Assembly: GCA_012295275.1 (NCBI GenBank) | Contig: CM022672.1 | Span: forward strand, 11,953,904-12,017,903 | Source: Chrysomallon squamiferum | Taxonomy: Eukaryota > Mollusca > Gastropoda > Neomphalida > Peltospiridae | Direction of reading: 5' to 3' | Length of the DNA stretch: 64,000 nt | Shown: positions 45,261-57,057 of the stretch, piece after piece | Position numbering within the stretch: position 1 is the stretch's first letter | How the letters are laid out: each line of letters begins with the position of its first letter | Made by a program: the position numbers and the translations under genes | The notes under the pieces: model-generated | What the model saw: only the letters and a program-made list of their open reading frames with translations | Told to the model about the DNA's origin: nothing | Database searches by the model: none

Positions 45261-45835
45261 AATGTTATGGTTAAATATATTTTTATAATATAATTTGGTA
45301 TTAAAAGAAATATCTGTATCAAAACACAGTTAACTACAAATAATACATTGATGAAGAAAAAAAACAAAAAGAAAGAAAAGTAAACACATGCATGCACATA
45401 GGCATGACTCACACTTGCACACATGCACACGCAGACACTCACAAACATTATTTTCTTTAACAATGAACAACATGGCAACATGTAAGAAATATAGATGAAA
45501 AAAAAAGGAAAAACAATTCTTGGCTTTAAATTCATTATTCCTTTAATTATTTTGACAATGAAGAAGACAATGCAATTATTTCGATGCACAGACAAAGTCA
45601 AAATTAGGACCACTACAGCAGTTTCAAACTGTAGTTTCAAAAGGTTAATTATTATTAAATACAGAACATGTGGTTTTTGTATAACAATAAAATCAAAAAG
45701 GAAACATGCTGCTGTCAATTTCTTGATCTATTCTTACCAGTTAGCAACAAGAAATCATTACACACACCTCCCCATGAACAGAACAAAAAAAATACAGAAC
45801 CATTTAGAAACTTATTGTGGGGCACTATATGAAAT
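45261..45835. other. AT-rich DNA with a CACA/CATG patch
   Basis: CACATGCATGCACATAGGCATG-like cryptic repeats at about 45,383-45,445. Opposing frames (minus 45,230-45,718; plus 45,495-45,866) overlap each other and have no domain; I treat both as chance. Confidence 0.55.
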
Positions 45836-45839
45836 GAAC

Positions 45840-45912
45840 AAACTAGTCACACTGACGAAGGTTTGAGCCTGCTATCTGTCATGCCTCAAGACTTATAAAA
45901 GCAAGTCTTAAA
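45840..45912 (-). mobile_element. weak tRNA-like B-box fragment, minus strand
   Basis: The minus strand reads GATAGCAGGCTCAAACCTTCG (complement of about 45,857-45,877), an acceptable B box. An A box at the proper distance (around CTTTTATAAGTCTTGAGG) is poor. It may be a decayed SINE or chance. Confidence 0.27.
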
Positions 45913-48815
45913 TCTGCCTTTACACAAACTGGATATTTATAAACTGATTTATTCTGCTAAGACTGGGTGCACGACGAGTGATAACATTGGGAAATTTCAA
46001 GCCAATTAGTGACTACAGAGCGCAAATGCAATACATCAGGTAATTTGCTCAAAACACATGTCTATAAAGCATCCACACTTCCCCATACATTATTTGTCTG
46101 TACTGACTGCCCAGTTATAAAACCAGGTTTCCTAAACACATTCATTTTCCCTGCCACGTCTTTTCTTTTTTTTTTTTTTTTTTTTATTTCTTATTTGTTT
46201 ATTGAATTCTTATCAAAGAGCCATGGAGGAATCGTTTTGAGTTCATTGCAGATCATTAGTTAGTGAAAGAAATAAACCATACTGGAAATCTCACTGCAGT
46301 TACCACTTTTTAAACTATCTATCTGCCATCTTTGCAAAATGTAGTCAAAGATTTCTTTTATTTAACAACAACAGAAAGATTCATTAGCTGCCAGTAATAG
46401 AAGTTGGACAAGATAGTTTTTTTTATTTCTCAAATATACTCTTAAAAAAATACAACCAGGCTGTTTGATAATCAGTAATGAGGTATTATCTGGAATGGGA
46501 AAAAAACATGCTGTGGGTGAATAAAAGATTTAGGTATATATTCAGATACACAGATTCTAGTAAACAGGATGGAATGGTTGGAAATACCTAAACTGTAATT
46601 CTCTGCATTTGTCAAAACACAGTACCAACCAATACAGACAAAAACATCCAACAAAACCAATCTTTACTTAGTCTCATACTAATAAAGCTGGAAAGAGGGT
46701 ACTAAAATCAAGTTAGCAGACATTAGACAAAAAAAACTGTCCAGGAACTAAAACAACAGTCATTAAATTAGAAACTTTCAAAAATGACATTAGTGAAGAC
46801 GAGAAACTATACTGCAATTAAAATCAGTAGATGAATGGGTTTCCATGTCCAGCAGCTCTGTATTTATGTCATCAAATTACATTAACATCACAAGTCTTTA
46901 TTTTTATGCCACTTTCAAATGTACTCAGTCTTTGATTGTGAGCTGGTAAAATTTCTTATTACTTTTTAACTCATCTGTGAAAAAAAAAAAAAAAAAAAAA
47001 CATGGGAGTAAAAGATTCTGTCAAAGTGGCAATCAGAAAACAAGTCCATTCTAAAAAAAAATAAAAGGATTTGAAAGTCTACTTGAAATGATTGTCAAGC
47101 CATGCCATGTTTTTCTTGGCATATGCAATGAACAAATGCAAATGGAAGAAATATGTTCTGAGAAAGATAAAAAAACCTCTTCAGCTGTAAGAATGGACAA
47201 GACTTCTGAAAAGGAAAAGATATTAAAATTGATTTAAAGTAACAAGCCTGTCCATTTCAATTAAATGAAATGATCGGAATGAACAGTAAACCAACATTAA
47301 AAAAAAAAAATTAAAAACTAAAAATAATTTGAAAGATTCCAGCCATATTGACATTACATCTCTATTGACAGGACATCAGGAAGCTATATTTTTAAAAACT
47401 TCAAAAAACTGTTATCTAGTGTTAAACTTTATAAAAATTGTGTATGATCAGTTGTTTCTGAAATGTTTCTAGAATTTGGAATTAGAAAATAAAACAAAAA
47501 ATATAATAAAATTTAAAAAACATTATATAATAATAATAATAATAATAATAAATACATTAATTTATTAATTAATTTTGAAATATAGAATGTAAGATTTGTA
47601 TGTATAAATATATAGAAATATATAAAACCTATTTAAAACATTACTTAAAACATTTTATTGTGTCATTTGTTCAAAAAAGATACAAAAGAGAATTTCGTTA
47701 TAATCTTTTATTTCTTTTTTTTTCAATATGTTTATTTCTGTTTTTTTATTTCATTTTATTATTTTATTTTTCCTCATTTCATAAATATTTTTGATGATGT
47801 TTATATTATTAATTTCTTTTCTTAATATTACTAATTTTTTGTTGTCATTAAAACTCATGTACAAAAATGTCTTTAGCTACTGGATTAAAAACTGATAACC
47901 AAATTTAATTTAAAACAAATAAATAAACTGTATTTATTTATTTGTTATTTGAAAGCTTTTTATTATTGTTCATGATCTTGTTGTAATTAAACTCTGTAAC
48001 AAATTTTAAATGTCCTTTTGTTCAAGTAATTTGTATCAAAATGAGTTACATAATTTTTTTGTGTTTTTAAGTTTTTTTTGTTGTTTTTTTAAACATTATC
48101 CTTTAAAATATTTTAAATTGAAAATAATACCAAAAACAGTATTTAAGTGCATGTTCAATTAATATTAATGTCAAGAAAATCATTAAAAACAAAACAAAAA
48201 ATAAAGGTAATAAAATGTAAATGTATTTTCTAGTGGAAATCTTTGATTCCCATAGGTATAACATTACAAATGATAAATAAACTTATGAATTTACAAAAAA
48301 CTACACTAATATGTCACACTTTAAAAATCTGTTTCAATATTTTAACTGTTATTTATGCATTTATTTTTCTCCTCACAAATTAAAAAAAAAAAAAATTTGA
48401 ATGACTTTTTATTATAATTATTATTAACATTATTTCTTTTTATAAATAAAATTGACAATACTTAAAACAAAATGAAAAAAAAAAAAAAAACAAACCTAGA
48501 AAACAAAAACGAACAGTGATTACAGCTTATCCACAATAAAGAATATAACACATTTTACTCACAAAATGATAATAAATGAGTAATGCTATCTTTACCTACC
48601 CACTGAATAATGGACAAAATTACTGTGATAAATGTTTTTCACATTCTGATATGAATCTCTTACAATCAGCAGGTTGTAATACGAATTCATCTTTTATTTA
48701 TTTATTTCTTTTTTGTTTTACCAGATCATTTTATATTCATTTGCAATGTATCTCTTTTTTTGTCTCTCCAAACATTGTGTGTATGTGAGGGTAAAATTAT
48801 GTTATTGTATTTGAT
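45913..48815. other. long AT-rich stretch with no supported feature
   Basis: Nearly 3 kb of AT-rich sequence. T run at about 46,164-46,185, A runs at about 46,980-47,000 and 47,300-47,311, (AAT)n at about 47,529-47,551, A run at about 48,476-48,490. A small patch at about 46,830-46,920 has CATTAACATCAC and TTTATGCC words. No gene, array or clear island. Confidence 0.65.
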
Positions 48816-48824
48816 ATGTTGTAA

Positions 48825-49060
48825 TTTATTTAACATGTGACAAAATATCTCTTTTTTACTGAGACTAAATATCTAATAGTTTTCACTGTATGATAAAGTA
48901 TTTCTCTTTTTTAACTGTGACAAAATATCTCTTTTTTACTGAGACTAAATATCTAATAGTTTTCACTGTATGATAAAGTATTTAACTGTGAAAAATTTCT
49001 CTTTTTACTGAGACTAAATATTTACTGTATGATAAAGTGCTGTGACTAAATTTTTTCATT
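48825..49060. repeat. 80-bp tandem repeat, about three copies
   Basis: GTGACAAAATATCTCTTTTTT begins units at about 48,837 and 48,917, which are nearly identical over 80 bases (CTGAGACTAAATATCTAATA and CACTGTATGATAAAGTATTT follow in both). A shorter copy starts at about 48,988 and a fragment at about 49,042. Near identity of the first two implies recent duplication. Confidence 0.9.
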
Positions 49061-49415
49061 TATTTTATGCATTTTTTCATTTATTTATTCATTATTATTT
49101 TTTTTTTATTATTATTATTATTATTTTAAATCATTGCTAATGGGCAGAAATTAATCTTTAATTTTATTTCCAAGTTTTAACATGTTTGTTAAAACACACT
49201 GCTATGCTTTATGCCTTGGACATTCACTGTTATGGTTATCTGCCTAAGACTCAGAGTTCTTATACCTGGACTGTAACATCAGTGTGAAAGGACACAAGAT
49301 TATTATTGATCTCACACCTCACTGTTCAGCACTAAGTGAATATATAATCTGGATTCAGTCCATGCAATCTTGGCTGTAGAACAATAACTAAAACCAGGGT
49401 CATGAAGCATGACCA
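49061..49415. other. AT-rich then unique DNA
   Basis: (ATT)n at about 49,091-49,128. The sequence at about 49,190-49,415 is ordinary, with no frame or motif cluster. Confidence 0.6.
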
Positions 49416-49479
49416 TGTGTTGTAGCAACAAGCGATATTGTTTTCATCAACACTGTGACATCATTAATACCTTTAGTGA

Positions 49480-50625
49480 CCACTTCATCTGTAACAGCTT
49501 TGACTTTCCTTGTACCTGAAGTGACATCTTCAGCTGTCACAGTATGTTGAATTACAACAGAATCTCAACAACAACCATCATTATATTTCATGACCTAACA
49601 TTGCTGTTCTGGTAAACAATTACCACTGACTCCAACTCCAGTAACAACAACATCGTCTTTTTTAATGATCTGACATTGTTGATCCTGAAAATAATTATCA
49701 TCTACACAAACTCCAGGGGAAATACAATTACAAAGTCACCTTTTACAATGATCTTACATTACTGTTCCAGTAAACAACTTGAACCTACATTAGCTCCAGT
49801 AACAACAACAGCAACATCAACAACAACCATCATTTTTTTAAACTAACATCAGTATCAACCCTGGCAATATCATCATTTTTTTCAGTGATCTAACATAACA
49901 TAGACATTAACATCAACATCAACATCAACATCAATGATAACCATCATTTTTTTTCTATGACATAACATTGCCATTCCTATAAACAGCAGCTACCAACATC
50001 AAACATCATCATTTTTCTATGATCTAACATTATCATTCCTGTAAACAACAACTACCAACATCAACACCATCAACATCAACCATTGTCATTTTTCTGATCT
50101 TACATTACCATTCCAATAAACATCAGCCAACAACATCAACACCGTCAACATCAAACATCATCATTTTTCTATGATCTTACATTATCATTCCAATAAACAT
50201 CAGCCAACAACATCAACCATCATCATTTTTCTATGATCTTACATTACCATTCCAGCAACTGCCAACATCAACACCATCAGCATCAACCATCATCTTTTTT
50301 CCATGATCCAACATTACCATTCCAATAAACATCAGCCAACAACATCAACACCACCAATATCAACAATCATCATTTTTCTATAATCTTACATTACCATTCC
50401 AGCAACTGCCAACATCAACACCATCAGCATCAACCATCATCTTTTTTCTATGATCCAACATTACCATTCCAATAAACATCAGCCAACAACATCAACACCA
50501 CCAATATCAACAATCATCATTTTTCTATGATCTTACATTACCATTCCAGCAACTGCCAACATCAACACCATCAGCATCAACCATCATCTTTTTTCTATGA
50601 TCCAACATTACCGTTCCAATAACCA
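49480..50625. repeat. long CATCAAC-rich tandem array with a 147-bp higher-order repeat
   Basis: Monomers of about 60-75 bases share CAACATCAACACCATCA, ATCATCATTTTTCTATGATC and TTACATTACCATTCCA. They are loose on the left (about 49,480-49,960) and tighter to the right. From 50,250 a two-monomer higher-order unit takes over. TTCCAGCAACTGCC starts at 50,250, 50,397 and 50,544, a 147-base period. The first two 147-mers differ at about two positions; the third is cut off at about 50,622. It encodes no persistent frame. Confidence 0.93.
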
Positions 50626-51275
50626 AAAAAAGTACTCACTACCCACTGAACCATGTACAAAGAGGAAAGATTTAGAGGCCAAAGATTCACCAGCATTATT
50701 ACAGTTGGCAATCTTGCAAGACAAACGTCAGTGATAAATGTGTGATAAAAATGATGTTTCTTCATTAGTTTCTGACATAAACAATATTTAAGTCCTGAGC
50801 AAGCAGACAAGCCAAATAAATAAAATTAATATGCCAGATTTCTTCTCTCTTTTTTTTTGTAGCTGCAGGCCATGAAGCATGTGTGTCAATGGTAACTGCA
50901 TGTTACAACATCGTAAACAAGGAATGAAGTAACTAATGAATAGATAAATATTCTGGTTGACAAATATTTACTGGGAAAGGTGCACAACCTCCTCATAAAC
51001 ACACACAAACAAACAAACACACAGTCAGAGAAATAATGCAGATGCAGAGAAAGGAAGGGCATCTTTTTTTCTTTTTTGTTTTTCTTTTTTCAGACAGACA
51101 TTTTGAAATTTTGGAATTTTTGTTAAAGAACAGATAATTAATATTTTTTTACAAATTAAATATGAATTAATGAATTAACAAATCATGCAAGAAATATAAA
51201 TTAAAAACTGAAAAAAATGAAAACCATTAATTTATAAAGTTTAAATAAATAAATTTAAAAAAAGAGAAGCATGTA
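50626..51275. other. unique then AT-rich DNA
   Basis: A moderately complex piece at about 50,640-50,815 carries a 71-codon minus frame without a domain. CACAAACA text lies at about 51,000-51,022, then T- and A-rich DNA. No gene supported. Confidence 0.5.
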
Positions 51276-51279
51276 ATGG

Positions 51280-51730
51280 GAAAACAGAAAAGAGTAATTT
51301 ACTTAGTTCCCACAAAAGAACAGTCAGAAAATGATTTCTGAATGTCTGACCACTTTCACGTGACATTTGACTTCCGTGACGAATCCCCAATAACACAGGC
51401 CAATTATCATAACCGTACGAGCTTCGAAACTTTAATTTGCCACTTGGCAATATGACATATTGTTATATCTTCTGCTCGACAAAAGTGACGCACAAATAAG
51501 GGTCATTTTGGAAAAAATTCTGTTTAAAACAATTTTAATTGAAAACCAGCTCCTGGGAAGCAGTGGAGTAACTGTGTCTGAGTATCTGTGTCAGGACTTA
51601 CACAGAGGTGTTGAAATGTAATGGCTTGTAATGACTTGGCCTGTCATATTGCATGCAATTATCAGTAAATTAGTGTACAGGTCAGTGTGGGTTATTTTTT
51701 TCACTGGTCAATGGCCTGTATAGTATGTAG
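51280..51730. promoter_or_regulatory. candidate non-coding regulatory island with CACGTG E-box
   Basis: A strongly distinct block with clustered CpGs. TTTCACGTGACATTTGAC contains CACGTG at 51,357-51,362. GGCCAATTATCATAACC, GAGCTTCGAAACTTTAATTTGCC and GTGACGCAC follow. The right half adds GTAATGACTTGG, TGCATGCAATTATC and AGGTCAGTG. A 69-codon minus frame crosses it without a domain. CACGTG fits MITF/USF/MYC-type bHLH factors generally. Confidence 0.48.
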
Positions 51731-52215
51731 GATAAAATGAGTTACGAAAATTTAAAATAAAATTTAAAAAAAAATAAATAAAAAAAAAAATTTCAGAAAT
51801 GTTTTTCAGATAAATAAAAATGTTTAACATATGTAAAAAAAAAAAAAAACAAGTTCTAAAATATTTTAATATATATATAAAAAATAGTCCTAAAGACCTT
51901 TCTGATAATTTTTTTTTTAAATGTTCTGAAATGTTTTTGAGACAATTTTTCAGAAATATTTTAAATGTGTAACCTTTTAATATAAACTAAATATTATCCA
52001 CAGTCAAATTTGGATAAAATACCAAAAAAAAAAAAAAAAAAAATCTGTTTAGAATATAAAAATAAAAAGTGAGCCAACAAAATAAGTAAATAAAATACTA
52101 AAAAAAAATAATAAATAATTTTTTTCTTTTTTAAATTAAACTGACAACACAAATAATAATTTGAAAAAAAACACCAATGATTACTGACAACTGAGTCACA
52201 TAGGTATCGCATTAA
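51731..52215. other. A/T-rich low-complexity DNA
   Basis: A runs at about 51,766-51,790, 51,836-51,849 and 52,024-52,043. The phrase AAATGTTTTTCAGA recurs loosely. Nothing coding. Confidence 0.7.
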
Positions 52216-52219
52216 AAGT

Positions 52220-52690
52220 GTATTTCCATCCCAGAACTGTTCTCTGCATGATACAACAAGAGAGCTTTCTGGCCAAAAACACCACCGCCAATTAAAAAAG
52301 TGAATCCATCTCTGTTAAATGTGATTTTTCCATTTGATGAAGAGGGGAACACGACTCTGTCAGCTGGTACAGCCAGCGATGGAGACTAGCTGGCGCTTAC
52401 AGAACTTTTCAGCCTCATTGCACACGAGAGCTCCACAGTCGCCTTCTCCGTTTTCCACAGGCCAGTTGAATTTAAGATGTAATACACAGACCCAAGGTCC
52501 ATCAAGGTGTGCCCCTGTCTATCGAGATCTATCAATTTTTATGAAACTGAGATTTCCGTCTAAGCGCCTTTTGTACACACTGATGAGAGATGTGGTCTAA
52601 ATTTAGTGTGGAGAGCCGAAGGTGCAATTAATATTGCTAGCAATCAAATGATTTCGGAAAGCTTTATGGCATCACCGAAAAGACATTAAT
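52220..52690. promoter_or_regulatory. candidate non-coding regulatory island, CpG-bearing
   Basis: Perhaps the most sharply bounded island. It is complex with scattered CpGs and contains CCGCCAATTAAAAAAGTG, CTGTCAGCTGGTAC, CAATTTTTATGAAAC, GTGCAATTAATATTGC and AGCTTTATGGC at about 52,660-52,670 (posterior-HOX-like TTTATGGC). An 88-codon plus frame (52,334-52,600) is open but matches no domain I recognise. A small exon or short ORF is the alternative. Confidence 0.47.
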
Positions 52691-53075
52691 ATATCTATAT
52701 ATATATTTTTTTTTTTAAATTCTTATCGTTTAAGTAGGTTAAGAGTTAAGGAATAATAAATTTGTTTTTGATGAAATAAAAAAAAGTTGTAATATGTAAA
52801 TAAAATATTAGTTCCCAAGATATGTATTCCTTAGATCTTTTCTGCTTCAGTTGCACAGTCTTCGAAGTAAAAATTGTTAGAAAAGTAATGTATATAAAAA
52901 ATAAAATAAAAAGACAAGGAACATTCACTTAATATTTACAACAAAAAAAAAAAATAATAAAATAAAATGATAAATAATAATAATAATAATAATAATTAAT
53001 AACAAGGAAGTTGCTTTGTATATAGATATTTTTTCTTCAAAGACTAGAAAATAAAAGCGAAGATTTTTTTTTTTT
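52691..53075. other. AT-rich DNA with (AAT)n
   Basis: TA and T runs at about 52,690-52,718, (AAT)n at about 52,970-52,996, T run at about 53,065-53,078. Nothing else. Confidence 0.7.
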
Positions 53076-53077
53076 TT

Positions 53078-53255
53078 TGCAGATATTTATTTTTACAATA
53101 ATCTTCAAACACAATTAAAATACTGAAGATGATGCTTTTGTCTCAAGAAACATTTATTTTTATAAATGTCTTCAAACACATTTAAAACATAAAAGATGTG
53201 TTTATGTCTCAAGAAATATTTATTTTTCCAGCAATCTGCAAACAACTAAATACCA
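53078..53255. repeat. tandem repeat, about 67-bp unit, 2.5 copies
   Basis: Unit starts at about 53,081, 53,149 and 53,215. Each reads ATATTTATTTTT then CTTCAAACACA (or CTGCAAACAAC). The first two also share GATG..TTTTGTCTCAAGAAA text at their right ends. Confidence 0.82.
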
Positions 53256-54649
53256 CCACACACCTGTGCATAAAATAAACAAAGTCAGTGAACGTATTTA
53301 CCAAAAACAACAACATTAGGATGGTTAAAAAAAAAAAAAAAAAAAGGCTGAAAATTCTTATAGAAATATTTGTTAATGTAAAAACTGATGTGAGATTGGC
53401 TTTTTCTTTTATCCATGGACAAACAGAAACAGTACAATAATTAGACTGTAAGAGTTTTCAGAGACATGCCTGGCAAACATAACCATTGTCCTCAATGCTC
53501 AGTTTTAAATCTTGGCAAACATATCCAGCCATTAACATAGGCATGTTCACAAACGTTTGACCAGCAAAGTTTCACCCAACAAAAACAGCCATTTGAAGAA
53601 CTAAGACTAAAAATAAATTACATCAATAAATAATTTTATAAAGCTTGACTCGTATAAACATTTTTTTTTTAAAATGGTGTTGTTAATAAATGTACATGCA
53701 GACCAGTTTCTTTTCTGAAGATTTAATTTTCTAAAAATGTATCTGTATGCATAGGGTGGGTACACATTGCCATGGAATAGATTATTATATCCAAAATAAT
53801 ATTATACCAATATGCATGAAATGATAACCGTTTAGGAGAAAAAAATTATGAAGAAGATTTGACAACAAAAACAAAACCAAAAATGAAAAATAAACCAAGA
53901 AACTTCATCCTCAATGATGACATTTTACTCATGTCAGCATCCTGCATTTCCCTGGTCTGTACTATCAGAAGAACATTGACAAAAGAACTGGCTCAGTCTG
54001 TTACGGTATTTGTCAAAGGAAGCGTTGGACTGCCTATTATGTTTTGTACTTACATTTTGTTTCATTACAAGCAATTAACAGCAAAGAAACTTTTTTTTTT
54101 TTGGCATATATTTTCCAAAAATACAAGAGAAATTAGATCATGGCCTCAATCAAACTATTTTTTTTTAAACTGAAGTAATAGGAAATAGACACAACACAAT
54201 TTACTATCACCCAACAAGTCTCTGGAAAGACTTCTAACAAAGTTCTGGCCTGAGATGGGAAGCATTCATCACTCCATGAGATATGATTCTCCTCAGTGTG
54301 TCTGATATAAAAGTGTACTTATACTTGAACATTCAGCAGTCATTTTTACTGATGGAAACTGATAGAACTTGCTGCAAGTTTTATGAAGAAAAATGAGGCA
54401 ACATCTTCATGCTGTTTAGATACCACCCATGAAGGGTTATAAGTCAAGATAAAAACCACAAAAAAAAAAATTTGTCAGTGCAAGCCAGGGTGAAAATAAC
54501 AAGATTAAATAATTTGATATTTTATTACCTTCCCATCAGCATAATAATAAAAAGATAATATTTAAAATTCTGATGAAATAACATATATATATATATAATT
54601 ATTATTAAGTATCTACAACTTTGATGGAATCATTAATAAAAATAATAAT

Positions 54650-54701
<52 letters not shown>

Positions 54702-54965
54702 GTAAATAATAATTCATGAGAACCATAAATTCCCATATGAATTCCATATTCATAAATGAATTACCTTTTGGTGCAAGCAATGCCACTATAATGTCATGAA
54801 AAAGGAAATTAACAATTACCATCAAAACCATTTCCCTAAAATCAAGTTTATTTACAAGCACATTCCCTTCATCAGACGTCACCAAACACTAATTTACAAA
54901 CAGTTTTAACCTCTGAATACATTTTATTCACTTCTGAACAATTCTTATTCTCTGGTAAAAAAAAA
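53256..54965. other. AT-rich DNA with a large (AAT)n
   Basis: A run at about 53,328-53,345. A 104-codon frame at 53,859-54,173 spans mixed sequence and a T run, without a domain. (AAT)n at about 54,638-54,702. GGCAAACATA words recur at about 53,470-53,530. Nothing coding is supported. Confidence 0.62.
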
Positions 54966-54969
54966 AAAC

Positions 54970-55425
54970 CCAGTTCAGCCAGTGTGAAAGAAAGAAAGAG
55001 AAGACCGGTAACTTCACTAACGCAAAGTGCATTCATTGTATGTAACGTTTCACTCCAGGCAAAAAGAAGATACTACCATCTAAACAGCAAGACATGATTG
55101 TGTCCCTTGGTCACACTGCAGACAGCAATGGACACCTCCTGGCTGCTAATCTGGGTATGTGGTCAGATAACTCAGCTAATTTTCCTTTCTCACCACAAAA
55201 CATCACCCTGGGCCATTCTATTTCATTAACAGGATTACAGCAATGCCTTCAGCCATCTTTAAACTTCTCTCCAGTTTCCAGATATGGAAACCTAATACAG
55301 CAGCTGAGATTTTTATTGTCTGTAGGCATCAGATTTTTGCATAACAAATCAGATTTCTGTGCAGATCTTTTGGCGTGGCTGTTGTCATGTCGACAGTATG
55401 AATACATATTTTACCTTATGTGTTG
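54970..55425. promoter_or_regulatory. candidate regulatory island with an open frame
   Basis: Complex sequence with AGACCGGTAACTTCAC, GTGGTCAGATAACTCAGCTAATTTTCC and TTTTGGCGTGGC. A 110-codon plus frame at 55,094-55,426 stays open and is not low-complexity, which is unusual here. However, it matches no domain I know, its ATG has no obvious gene context and no flanking exon is visible. It is either a lineage-specific short protein or exon, or an island where the frame is chance; I favour the latter. Confidence 0.35.
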
Positions 55426-56062
55426 AGTGAAACAGTAAATGAAAATATATTCTTTGACTGAGTGTATATTATTTTGTATAGTTAATTTTATCATATTTAT
55501 CATCATCATTATGTTTGTTGTTAAAATTAATTTTAGATTTTCGTACAAAATGTAAAATGCCTTAAGATGTTTTATACTTCTAAATGGTATGTAGATATAT
55601 GTGGTGTGTTTATACTGTGGCATTAAGAAACTGCTTAAACAAGCCTCTCTTTGTGAAAATATGCTGTTTTTAGTATGAAGTGAAAATATATTTTTCAATA
55701 TATATATGTGTGTGTGTGTGTGTGTATGTGTGTACTTTGTCTTAATATCAAGGGCAGGAATAATGAACTGGTTAAAAGAAATGCAATGAAAGCAGGTATT
55801 TGAGATTTTATGAAAATGAGATTGATATCCAAACATATTAAAATTTCATAGTAATTTGTCATGCATTTATTTAGCAAAGTAATTTAACAATTTGATTATC
55901 ACTGAGAAAAAGAGAGAGAGAAGAGAGATAATTAAAATACCTCAAAACTGCCAGTGATAGATATTGCAGATTATTAAATGTTATATTTTTCACATATTTT
56001 AAAATTTACCTCTTCATTATTTTATATTGTAAGAGTCATGTTTAAAAATCCCAGACTTACCT

Positions 56063-56112
<50 letters not shown>

Positions 56113-56400
56113 AAAAAACACCCACATACAAAAAACAACCAAAAATATATTTATTATAAAACATGTTTCAAATTTCATAAAAGAATATAATAAATCACTA
56201 AAATTATGTATCCATGATGCAATTTAGCTGTAAAATACTAATTATTATGCATGTTAAATATTATAAATAACGATATTATATAAAAAAAATAAAATTTAAG
56301 TTTACAAAAAACAACTAATTTTGTGACACAGTTGATGAAACAATTTTTAAAAACGTGCACTAAATTCAAATTTATGGTACATTTCATGCATTATTCATTA
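55426..56400. repeat. AT-rich DNA with (GT)n and (CA)n microsatellites
   Basis: TA then (GT)n at about 55,698-55,732 and (CA)n of about 46 bases at about 56,065-56,111. A GAGA patch lies at about 55,904-55,928. The surrounding sequence is AT-rich. Frames are repeat translations. Confidence 0.85.
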
Positions 56401-56404
56401 AAAC

Positions 56405-56685
56405 AAATTAGAAGTGGTCTCTTGATGAAAATTCAATTGTTTCAAACCCTGACACAGAAATGAGCAAATATTAACCAGAGATTGCTGCTATTCGACATGA
56501 ATCACTTTGTTTTGGCCATTTAGCATTGTCTGATGACTGTCAGAAAACTACTGACATTTCTGACCCTGCAAAAATGCATTGTTGTATTCACTGAGATTGT
56601 GTCCATGCAAAATGTCACCAAATAATTGTGCAAGAGCTCTCCATGTTCTCTTGTTATGCAAAGTACTTGTAATTATTTTATTATT
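56405..56685. promoter_or_regulatory. candidate non-coding regulatory island
   Basis: Complex unique sequence with TGAAAATTCAATTG, GTCTGATGACTGTCAG, CACCAAATAATTGTGC, TCCATGCAAAATG and GTTATGCAAAG (POU/SOX-like words). Opposing short frames end in F/K runs. Bounded on the right by T-rich sequence. Confidence 0.35.
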
Positions 56686-56849
56686 TCTTTTTCTTCTGCT
56701 CTTTTTTTTTGTCAGCGACATGTATAAAAGATTCATTTTCTTTCAGTTGGATCCAACATCCGCCATTCTTTGTAATGCAGAACTCTTACATTTTTTTTTT
56801 CTTTTTTTTCCATTATTCACCCCAATTTTAAAAAAAAAAAAAATTTAAA

Positions 56850-57010
56850 AAAAAGGAAGAAAGAAGATTTATTCTTGTTTGATTGGGCCTTACCCCTCCC
56901 AAACCCCCTCTGTTTTCTTGTATTGTTTTCCATCCTTTTTTTCTACAGTGACATTTCCTCTCAGTTTATAAAGATTTATTCCTGTCCCATTATCCAAAAC
57001 ACCCATATTT

Positions 57011-57057
<47 letters not shown>

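Noticed and set aside
45230-45866. Overlapping opposite-strand frames of 162 and 123 codons
   Set aside because: They overlap in antisense, have no domain, and include K/F-rich and CA-repeat segments; at most one could be real and neither shows evidence.
49480-50625. CRISPR-like array
   Set aside because: Adjacent units are direct tandem copies without unique spacers of constant length, and the genome is eukaryotic.
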